A program made the position numbers and the translations under genes. 64,000 nucleotides of DNA. Source: SKHV01 sp963678565. GTDB taxonomy: Bacteria > Bacteroidota > Bacteroidia > Bacteroidales > Prolixibacteraceae. The notes under the pieces were generated by a model. That model was not told the DNA's origin and searched no databases. It worked only from the letters and a program-made list of their open reading frames with translations. Shown in pieces: positions 45,625 through 54,200 of the stretch. Numbering within the stretch: the first letter of the stretch is position 1; the number at the start of each line of letters is the position of its first letter. Location: assembly GCA_963678565.1 (NCBI GenBank), contig OY782875.1, positions 2,666,001 to 2,730,000 of the forward strand. The letters run 5' to 3'.

Positions 45625-46257
45625 CTATTCCATAAACTTTTTAAATACAATTATTTGTCCTTGATTAAAACTGAGTGAGAATGAAGTTCCTAGTGCTTCA
45701 TTTAAAGTTCCCATCCACCACGAATTAAGTTTCTTATTATTCAGCGGATATCTCAAATTTTCAGATGTAATAGAAGTTGGAATTCCAAGCGAAAAAATAG
45801 AAACCTGTTGACTATTAAAAGAGTCAATTTTACATGATGACAAAACAGGAATAAACACCCCATTATTAGTTACAGAAATTACTTCAATCTCTTTTCTATA
45901 ATCCAACAACAAAGAAATATTTCCGATCGTATGATCTTCTCGCTTCCCAGTTGAACCAAGAATAACAAGTTTGGTAGCACCTTTCTTTATTGCAAAGTTT
46001 ACTGCTTTGGTTTGATCATTAATTTCTTGATTTAAATCCTCATATAATCGATCGTCATATTGCATTTTCACACTTTCCGAAACAGAATCTAAATCTCCAA
46101 CAATATAACTTGGTTCCAGACCAAAAGCAATTAGTTTATCGGCGGCCCCATCGCAACAAATAATTTCACTGGCATTTTCTAGACAGCTCAATGCAATAGG
46201 ATGATTCGGAAAATCACCGTCGCACAATACCACAATTCTTGATAATATTTTCTCCAT
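45625..46257 (-). CDS. Thiamine pyrophosphokinase
   Basis: A 210-residue cytoplasmic enzyme transferring pyrophosphate from ATP to thiamine to give TPP. Conserved motifs are VVLCDGDFPNHP, IICCDGAADKL, IVGDLDSVS, DQTKAVNFA and GSTGKREDHTIGN, the last carrying active-site residues; the C-terminus holds the thiamine-binding region. Its stop codon abuts the stop of the convergent kinase gene with no spacer. A TATTTTTG -7-like element lies at 46271-46278 on the minus strand. Confidence 0.92.
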   Translation of the reverse strand: MEKILSRIVVLCDGDFPNHPIALSCLENASEIICCDGAADKLIAFGLEPSYIVGDLDSVSESVKMQYDDRLYEDLNQEINDQTKAVNFAIKKGATKLVILGSTGKREDHTIGNISLLLDYRKEIEVISVTNNGVFIPVLSSCKIDSFNSQQVSIFSLGIPTSITSENLRYPLNNKKLNSWWMGTLNEALGTSFSLSFNQGQIIVFKKFME

Positions 46258-46332
46258 AATTCTGAAAGTTCAAAAATATGAGAAAACTTTATAAATCTAA
46301 CTTTTCAAGCACAATTAATTGAAGTGGCCTTT

Positions 46333-46728
46333 CTAAACAAGATTTGCTTCTAATTCTGCTGTTATTTTTTCTTTTAGTTGTTGGGCAATTCCATAAACTT
46401 CTTCCAATTCTGCATCGTTCGGTGCTTTGCTTGAGTCGGGATCTAAAGAGCATAAAAACATGTACTTATTTAATTTTTTTACTTCTTTTACAAACTCATC
46501 GGACCAATTCACAAAAGGCATTGCCTCTCGCACAAGGCCATTCACGGTTTCACTATAAGGCATTTCATCATTAAAAAGCAATAACCCAACAAGCATACGC
46601 TCCATACTTATCGATAACATATTAAATTTCAACTCATTGTTAAACTTCTTTCCTTTTGCATGCCATCCGTTAGCTGTTTTTAAATACTGTACTCCCTCGT
46701 TGTAATAAAACTTCCAGTCCTTTTCCAT
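46333..46728 (-). CDS. Small helical protein, HEPN-like, unknown function
   Basis: 131 residues, no signal peptide and no membrane segment, predicted mostly alpha-helical. The opening (DWKFYYNEGVQYLKTANGWHAKGKKFNNELKFNMLSISMERMLVGLL) resembles HEPN-domain proteins in helix spacing, but the catalytic RxxxxH motif is not evident. It is 75 bp upstream of the thiamine pyrophosphokinase gene in the same direction and may be co-transcribed. I do not recognise a specific family. Confidence 0.5.
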   Translation of the reverse strand: MEKDWKFYYNEGVQYLKTANGWHAKGKKFNNELKFNMLSISMERMLVGLLLFNDEMPYSETVNGLVREAMPFVNWSDEFVKEVKKLNKYMFLCSLDPDSSKAPNDAELEEVYGIAQQLKEKITAELEANLV

Positions 46729-46929
46729 ATTAACTCTGTTCTAATTTTCAATAGCAATTGATAACCAAATTTGTGCCATATTCGTTCAATACAAACATTC
46801 ACCACTTAGTCAATCACTTATACTCCGCAAAAAAATAAGCAATTTCAAAATCCTACATAATTGTCGCTTCCTTCTTTAAGTTACTACATGATTGTATTGA
46901 ATTGAAATATAGAGGCAACAACCAATACT

Positions 46930-46943
46930 TGTAATCGATTACA
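46930..46943. promoter_or_regulatory. Upstream auxiliary LacI-type operator (perfect palindrome)
   Basis: TGTAATCGATTACA is fully palindromic, and 16 bp with flanks (46929-46944). Its centre is 88 bp upstream of the promoter-proximal operator, similar to spacings that allow repressor looping. Confidence 0.65.
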
Positions 46944-47003
46944 ATAATAAATATGTTAATAATTAATATTTTATATGTTTTACGCAACTAATAGCTATTT
47001 TTA

Positions 47004-47035
47004 TTTGAAATTCACAGTGTAATCGTTTACATTTG
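47004..47035 (+). promoter_or_regulatory. Promoter of the 47209 gene with embedded operator
   Basis: TTTG at 47004-47007 and TACATTTG at 47028-47035 are 20 bp apart and match the Bacteroidota promoter consensus. The operator TGTAATCGTTTACA (47018-47031) overlaps the -7 element, exactly as at 14706-14723, where the same 18 bp occur. Confidence 0.75.
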
Positions 47036-47208
47036 AAATTAATATAAAACACAACTATTATAAATAATGATAATCAACACTAAATTAATATACTCTCTAA
47101 TTGATTGATTTATCGAATAACACAATACTAATTCAATGATTTAAAAGCTGTTTTTCTATTAATTATCATCAATTATGAACTTTCTAATTTCTATCTAAAT
47201 TACTTATT

Positions 47209-50200
47209 ATGAAAAAAAATTACATTTATTTTTTACTCACTGCTTGTTTCCTAATGGTTACGAGCATAAGTTTTGGGCAGTTAAAATTTGGAGACAAATC
47301 TTCAGTTGGACAAACCTTAACTTTAGACAATGAGTTAGGAGTAGCAACGGTGAATTTATCTTTCAATACTGACAAATCGGCCAGTTCTGCTACATTAAAT
47401 GCAGATAGTGTTGCAGCTGGTGTAGACTACTACAACATTAGTATTAAAAAATGTAGTACAAACAAAGGATTTCAAGCAAATGTATTAGATGAATCCGATG
47501 CTGCAATTGTTAATGATGATTTCAAATGTCGTCGTTACAACAGTTATGAAAATCCTGTTCGTGTTTCCAGCGTTGAATCACTTAAGAAAATTTTATCGGC
47601 ATATGCTGTAAATGACGCATCAACTACCAGTTCTTTGCAAAAACCTGCGCACTGTTTGTTCGACATTGTTGATCCTGTTACTTACGACTTTAAAGATAAA
47701 GTTATTTATGATGCAGGAAAAAGTGATGATGGTGTGATCACCCTAGTAAATGGTGTTCAATATCATGGAGATAGCTATGGATTAGACATGAAAACCGGAT
47801 CTCAATTGGAAATTATTGTTTCTGGTAATGCAGAAATTGCGTTTTTAGGTTCTGTCTATTCTTCGTTATCAATGAAAGCTACTGCTAAAAACAGTAATGG
47901 ATCATTCGAACTTGATTCAATTTCATCAATCGTTGAAAATGACAAAGTTGATTATTTCACTTTTAACTACACCGGTACAGCAGATACATTAGTATTCACT
48001 GCAGTAGCTGATGGAGGTGGTCAAGACAGCGACATCTATCTTCCTCAAGTAATAATTACACCTGAAAGCACTGATCAAGCTTTCGGTGCATGGCCAGGTA
48101 AATACAAAAAAGTTGAATATGGATTCAATGTTAAATTTGATGGAAGTGCTGTTGAAAATGATATCACATTTACAATCGACACTTACGACGAAGGAAATAC
48201 AGGATCAACAGCTAGCTATGAACTAACTGTTTATATTGGTGGTACTGATGTTTCTAATTTAGTTGCTACTGTTCCTGATTTTTATGTTACTGGTTCAGGG
48301 TTAAAAGAAGTTTCATTAGCATCTGCAGCAGGACTATCACCTTCTGATTTTTCATCAAAAAACGTTTACTGGTTCTTAAAAACCACTGGAACAGGCACTA
48401 CTATTGCCGACGATTCGTTCGATCCTATTATTATTATCGACAATATGATAGTGAAATACAACCCACCTGCATGGGCAATTCCTGCTGCTGGCATCACCGC
48501 GAATCAAACCTTAGCAACTACTGTTGAAGGTGTTGTTGGTGACACGTTGTTTTCAGTTCCACTAAAAACTGCTGCACGCTTAGGTTCATTAAATATAATT
48601 AATGATCTTCAAGATAAAACAACTAAACCATTTGCTACTTTCTTAGCTGAAGGAGCTTTAATGGCAAACGATGGTAATGGTAACTATACAGTACCCGTTG
48701 ATTACACGCTTACACCATCTACTTTCAATGAAAGTGTAAACGAATGGTCAAAAGCAAGCATATCAATTGCAGCACCAAACGATGGAGCGGTAAGTGATGA
48801 CATGATGTTTTTCTTTAAAGCTAGAGTTGTAGCGGGAAGAACAATGACTTTCCGACTAGAATTAGATCATGGAACACGAATTTGGTACGATATAAACATT
48901 AAAGACACACCTCCAATTGTTGAAGAAGGTACATTCTATAACATTATTCAGAAAAACACTGGTTTAGCTTTTGGTGGTGACATTGATGGTGATGGTGCTA
49001 CTCAGCCAGCAATTATGACTGCTACTGGTGGCAACGATCAAGCATTTGAATTTATTGCTGTTCCTGATAAAAACAAAACTTACTATATCAGAAATAAGGA
49101 TGGCATGTACTTCAATAAATCTACATCCAATAATTGGACTACTATCTTTGAAGCTGAAACTAATGGTTCTCTTTCAGAATGGATAGTTAATGGAGAAGAT
49201 ATGAGCAGCGTAACCTTCCAAATTGTTGCAAACATTGAAAACATTAGTGAATCGAGAAGTTATATTAGTACTGACGAAGAAACTCATGGTGCTAACTTAT
49301 ATTGTGACAAAGGTGCTCAAGCTGTTGGTAGCAGTGGTGAATTTATGCTACAAAAAGTAGTTATTATTAAAGATGAATGTTTCGAACCTTATTATGCTGA
49401 ATTAGAAAACTTAGTTCCAGATCCAACTGGTGATGATATTTCTCTTTGGAATGGATGGGGACTTAAAAGTATTGTTACAGCTGATTCAACCTACTGTGGT
49501 GCTGGTGCAATTTTATTATCTGACCCAACTGGTGACGATTGCAATTACCCTGATGGTGATGCTGCTTTAGACGTATCTAATTTCGCTTGGGCTCCTAATA
49601 CAACTTATCATTTACGAGCAATGGTGAAAACTATAGATGGTCCTATTGGATTCTTAGCTAGAGGATCAATTGACAATGGTGACGGCGATGTTGGATTTGC
49701 AATCGACACGGAAGGAGAATGGATGCAATTAGACACTATGTTTACTACTAGTGAAAATCCTTCTTCAGGATTCTTTAGTTTCAATACTTGTGACTTTAGC
49801 TCTACTGCTACTTCAACTTATATTGACAACTATGAGCTATATGCATTACCGGCTGACACTATTATTAACGTTGCCTATGCTACAGATAGAGCAGCTGCTG
49901 ACCCAATTAGCGCAATGTTACACAGTGATGATCACATTCAGGTGGATCTTGTTGATGGTACTGGTGACTATTCAGATTACGATGTTGTTATTGGTCAAGA
50001 ATCATTTGCTTCGGGTGATGCTGTTTGGGCTCCAAACGGATCATTGAACTTACGTAACTCTGTTCCAATGATCATGAACAAAAATTGGGCTTGGAAATCA
50101 GGTAAACCTGCTATTACTTCTGATGCTTCTGTAGACAGAATTGCTGATGTTTCGGTAATGGTTGAAACTGCAAACCAAAGCAATGAACTATTCAGTGGTA

Positions 50201-50820
50201 TTACATTTACCGATGGTTCTATTGAACTTTTAGGTAGACCTACTGAGGATCCAGAAGGTGATATTGGTTTAGATGTATTGAATGGTTTAGCAATTTCTGG
50301 TAGTTCTACACTATTGGCAAGTGCTTCAAATGTTGCTGATGCAGCAAAAGCAATTGTTATCAATGACATCCCTGCTGGAACTCAAATAGGTAACAACACT
50401 GAAGATGTTACAGGTGCTAGAATTATTGCATTCTGTATGAACTATGCTAACCTTACTGATAGTACAAATATTTCTCCTGAGAATATGACTATCTGGAGAA
50501 ATGCAGTTTATATCTTAGGTGGTATGACTCCTCCAACTAATTTAGTTGCGAACGAGGATTACATCCCAAATAGCACTAAAGAGCTAGTATTAGAAGGTGT
50601 AAACATTTATCCAAACCCAGTTGAGAACAACCTAACAATAACTGGACTTGAGCAAAATGCCCAAATCTCGATTATTTCAACTGTTGGTCAAGTCATCAGC
50701 AGAGAAGTTGCTAACAGTTCTAAAATAAGCATTAATACTACCAACTTAAAAGAAGGTATTTATATGTTGAAAGTAGAATTGAATGGCAAACATTCAATCT
50801 CTAGATTCGTTAAGAAATAA
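47209..50820 (+). CDS. Giant T9SS-secreted protein with carbohydrate-binding modules
   Basis: 1203 residues. A signal peptide (about 1-24) is followed by several beta-sandwich domains. A ricin-like beta-trefoil region lies at about 575-720 (FYNIIQKNTGLAFGGD, YYIRNKDGMYF). Next come a jelly-roll carbohydrate-binding-like domain (about 724-880, SLWNGWGLKS ... FSFNTCDFSS) and an alpha/beta domain with DYDVVIGQE that looks ThuA/flavodoxin-like (about 885-1110). A type A T9SS sorting domain closes the protein (about 1127-1203, NIYPNPVENNLTI ... GIYMLKVELNG). No glycosidase active site was recognised. The last about 480 residues are almost identical to those of the next giant gene. Transcribed from the operator-controlled promoter. 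Confidence 0.75.
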   Translation: MKKNYIYFLLTACFLMVTSISFGQLKFGDKSSVGQTLTLDNELGVATVNLSFNTDKSASSATLNADSVAAGVDYYNISIKKCSTNKGFQANVLDESDAAIVNDDFKCRRYNSYENPVRVSSVESLKKILSAYAVNDASTTSSLQKPAHCLFDIVDPVTYDFKDKVIYDAGKSDDGVITLVNGVQYHGDSYGLDMKTGSQLEIIVSGNAEIAFLGSVYSSLSMKATAKNSNGSFELDSISSIVENDKVDYFTFNYTGTADTLVFTAVADGGGQDSDIYLPQVIITPESTDQAFGAWPGKYKKVEYGFNVKFDGSAVENDITFTIDTYDEGNTGSTASYELTVYIGGTDVSNLVATVPDFYVTGSGLKEVSLASAAGLSPSDFSSKNVYWFLKTTGTGTTIADDSFDPIIIIDNMIVKYNPPAWAIPAAGITANQTLATTVEGVVGDTLFSVPLKTAARLGSLNIINDLQDKTTKPFATFLAEGALMANDGNGNYTVPVDYTLTPSTFNESVNEWSKASISIAAPNDGAVSDDMMFFFKARVVAGRTMTFRLELDHGTRIWYDINIKDTPPIVEEGTFYNIIQKNTGLAFGGDIDGDGATQPAIMTATGGNDQAFEFIAVPDKNKTYYIRNKDGMYFNKSTSNNWTTIFEAETNGSLSEWIVNGEDMSSVTFQIVANIENISESRSYISTDEETHGANLYCDKGAQAVGSSGEFMLQKVVIIKDECFEPYYAELENLVPDPTGDDISLWNGWGLKSIVTADSTYCGAGAILLSDPTGDDCNYPDGDAALDVSNFAWAPNTTYHLRAMVKTIDGPIGFLARGSIDNGDGDVGFAIDTEGEWMQLDTMFTTSENPSSGFFSFNTCDFSSTATSTYIDNYELYALPADTIINVAYATDRAAADPISAMLHSDDHIQVDLVDGTGDYSDYDVVIGQESFASGDAVWAPNGSLNLRNSVPMIMNKNWAWKSGKPAITSDASVDRIADVSVMVETANQSNELFSGITFTDGSIELLGRPTEDPEGDIGLDVLNGLAISGSSTLLASASNVADAAKAIVINDIPAGTQIGNNTEDVTGARIIAFCMNYANLTDSTNISPENMTIWRNAVYILGGMTPPTNLVANEDYIPNSTKELVLEGVNIYPNPVENNLTITGLEQNAQISIISTVGQVISREVANSSKISINTTNLKEGIYMLKVELNGKHSISRFVKK

Positions 50821-50873
50821 TAAAAGCAAATAGATATAATTAAAAGCCTCGGGAAATCCCGAGGCTTTTTTAT
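49375..50873 (+). repeat. 1.5-kb direct repeat, copy 1
   Basis: This segment matches 54691-56190 (offset 5316 bp) with no indels in the coding part. About 11 differences fall in the first 230 bp; from about 49602 to the stop I see none. It covers the binding module, the ThuA-like domain, the T9SS sorting domain, the stop codon and the terminator. The match ends at a one-T length difference after the hairpin. Confidence 0.9.
50842..50871 (+). terminator. Terminator after first giant T9SS gene
   Basis: GCCTCGGG pairs with CCCGAGGC around AAAT, followed by six T. An identical hairpin occurs after the second giant gene. Confidence 0.9.
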
Positions 50874-51237
50874 TTCTAAAAAATTCGATTTGATCGCTAT
50901 CTTTCTGTAAACCAGATCAATATTTATTTCTAAAATTGATCATCATCCATTTTGAATGAAAAAGGGTAATATTATTTTTATAAGAAAAGACTCTATATTA
51001 ACATAGAAATTACTAAATTAACGCAGATTTTAACCTATAATAAATCTATTAAACACTAATTTTAATTACTAAAGACACTAAGAATTATGAAGCAAATCTA
51101 CTTTTACAAATATTATACCAAGAACATTTTTCTTACAACAATAGTCTAGCTATTATTATATTAAAACGACAGAATCAAATTAAGATTCTGAATTAAAACA
51201 TATTACTTTTATTTCTAACTAACTTAAATTATTTTTT
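50874..51237. other. AT-rich leader region before second giant gene
   Basis: No gene is supported. The only structured element I see is a hairpin at 51170-51190 (CAGAATC and GATTCTG arms, 7-base loop), about 48 bp upstream of the ATG. No copy of the LacI-type operator is present. Confidence 0.5.
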
Positions 51238-54200
51238 ATGAAGAAACTCTATTTAAAAGCAACATTTTTAACGATAATTTTCATGTCGTTATTTGTTGTT
51301 AGTTCTTTCTCTCAGGCAACCTGGAAGGGAGAAACAAGTTCAGATTTCCTTGATGCCAATAACTGGGATGGTGATCCTGCATTAAATGCAAATGGTGATG
51401 ATTACGCTGAGAATGATCTAATCTTTGATAAGGCAGCCGGTGGTAATGATCCTATTTTTGAAGGTAGCTCTTTGAAGTATCCTGCAATTGAAATCAAGTC
51501 GGGGAACACACTTTATCTTAATGGAGGTACCATTTATCCTAACGATCCAATTGTAATGGAAAATAATTCTGCAATTATAATTGATGGTGGGGTATTTAAC
51601 CTTCGTGAAAGTGGTGCCAGTAGCATTAACAATGGTACGATTACTCTATTGTCACACCAACCTGATTATCAATGGACTGAATTTGATCATAAAGGCCCCT
51701 TGACTTTTGCTCCAAATGCAGAAGATAATTTCACTTTTAACTGCTGGGGTGGTCAAGCAAAACTTGAAAATGTTACATTAGGTGCAGGTACTGTATCTAT
51801 TAATTTTAAAGTTGGTGGTTCTGCAACATTTAATGACGCAACAATGGTACAAGAAGCCATTGCTAACGGTGTAATAAATGCTGCAGAAGGTGCTATGCTA
51901 AGTGTATCAAATGATTATACACTTATTGAAGGTGTACCATTTGTTGAAAAAGAACCAGAGTTAAAACACTCTTTTACATTTGAAACTGCCGATACAGTAA
52001 TCGATGTAGTTGGTGATTTAGAAGCTGAACTCATTGGTGATATGATTACTGTTGCAGATGGAAAAGCAACTGTTTCTGGTGCTACAAGTCCTACTTCTGG
52101 TTATATTTCTCTTGATGCATCAACACTTGCGTTAGCTACTTATGAAGCTATTTCTGTTGAAATTTTGTTGAAAGCTGGTAACGGTGAAAACGGAAGTTAT
52201 ACTATGTTGGCATACTTCGGCAACAACACAGGAGGCAAAAATTGTTTTTGGTATCAACCAACAAGAAGTGCAAACGAATCACGAGTTGAAGCCAATAATG
52301 GATCGACAACTATTAATGCCCTTAAAGATGGAGTTGAACTGGATGATGGTAAATTACACCACGTTGTTGCTTCATTAACATCTGATACAATAAGTTATTA
52401 TTTAGATGGAGCACTACTTGCTAAAGGTTCAACTGAAAGTTCAGATTATATTTCTACATTAGACAACGTAGTTGCAAATATCTTCAAAGGTCCTGATAGT
52501 TGGGGCGATGCCAACTATAATGGTTCTATTTATGAATTTAATATTTATGATGGTAAATTAAGCGATGAGACAATTGCTGAGAATTCCTTAAATTTCTTAG
52601 GAGCATCAGACTCTAAACTTGCTTCTTTAAATACAGGTGGGATACCATTATACCCAGAATTTGATCCAACAATAACAAAGTATACTGTTTTTGATACTAT
52701 TACTACTTTAACAGCTGAACCATTTATGAGTGAAGCAGATGTAACAATATCGGAAGGAAATGATACTGTAACTGTTGTTTCAATTGATGGAACTACAACA
52801 ACAGAGTATACGATTAATACAAGAGTGATTCCTGATGAAATTTACATGCCTACATTAGCGAACAGATTCAATTTATCGCCTGATCCTGAATGTACCGATG
52901 TTAGCCTATGGGGTGGTTGGGGAACTAAATCTGTAACTTATGAAGAATCATATAGCGGAGTGTCTTCAATTGGATTATATGCTCCAGGTGCTGCTTGTGA
53001 AGCGGCGATGGATATTTCAGGATTTACATTCAGACCAAACACAACTTACCGTGTTTTGGCAATGGTTAAAACAGTTGGTGGTTCGATAGGATTTTTGGCA
53101 AACGGTTCAGATCCTAACTTTGGATTCGCTGTTGATACAGAAGGTGAATGGGAATCACTTGACACCACTTTTGTAACAGGTCCAAATGCCGGAACCAACT
53201 TCATTAGTTTCAACACTTGTGATAACGGTTCAAATTGTACTGCTGCCTATATCGACAACTACGAAATTTACATTGCCGATACAGTAAAAGTTGCTTATGT
53301 AAATGATTCTGAAAAATCAATGGACATTTCAGCAGCACAAACCGATAGCGATCCAATCATTCAGATGCTTGATGCTGACGGAATGATTGATTTAGATGTG
53401 ATCTTAATTGCTGATACCGATACAGTAGATCTTGCAGATTATGATGTTGTGATTGGTCAAGAAGGTTTTAATTCTAAATCTCACATTTTCACTCCTGATG
53501 GAGCGTTGGGAATGGGTAATATTCCAGTTCCATTCATCTTGAACAAAGCTTACTCAATGAAAGCTGGTCGTGGATTTACTGATGGAACAGCTGGTTCTGG
53601 AGGAGAAAATCCAAACACGCTTTATATTAACAAAATTGCAGATAGCGATCTATTTACAGGAATTGATTTCGTCGGAGATTCAGTAAAATTGTTTTATGGA
53701 ACTGCTGATGATTCAGGTGAATTAGGCAATGGAACTAAAGCAATGCAATTTGCAAAAGATGTTAACATCACAGCTGAAAACACATTATTAGCGTCGGGAG
53801 TAAACGATCCTGATAATGCTACAGTTTGTATCAATGATATCCCTGCTGGCGATACAATTGGATCAGCTAAACTTCAAGCTCGTATGATTGCATTTAGTAT
53901 GAACTTTGGAGCACTTACAGCTAACCACGGTTACAACGTGACCGATGAAAATTTAACTCTTTGGAGAAACGCAGTTTACAGTCTTGCTAACCTTCCAATA
54001 CCTACAGAAGCTGTTAAATCAGAACGAAACAGTGTATTATTTGTAAAAACTGCTTCAAATAATCGTGATTCAGTGGTAATTGCTGAAATTAACAACAATG
54101 GTGCTTATACTGTAACTGAAGTTGCTCAAGATCTAATCACTGATGATCTTCTTCCTCAATTAAACGAAGCAGATGTCGTAATTATGGGTCGAAGCCTTGG

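Larger units (their letters stand above)
46729..47208. other. 480-bp intergenic control region
   Basis: No coding region is supported here. It contains two LacI-type operators (46930-46943 and 47018-47031), a matched promoter (47004-47035), and a leader of about 165 nt before the gene at 47209. Confidence 0.6.

Noticed and set aside
49995..50369. 124-codon minus-strand open frame, repeated at 55311-55685
   Set aside because: It is the antisense shadow of the duplicated module; it appears twice only because the DNA is duplicated.
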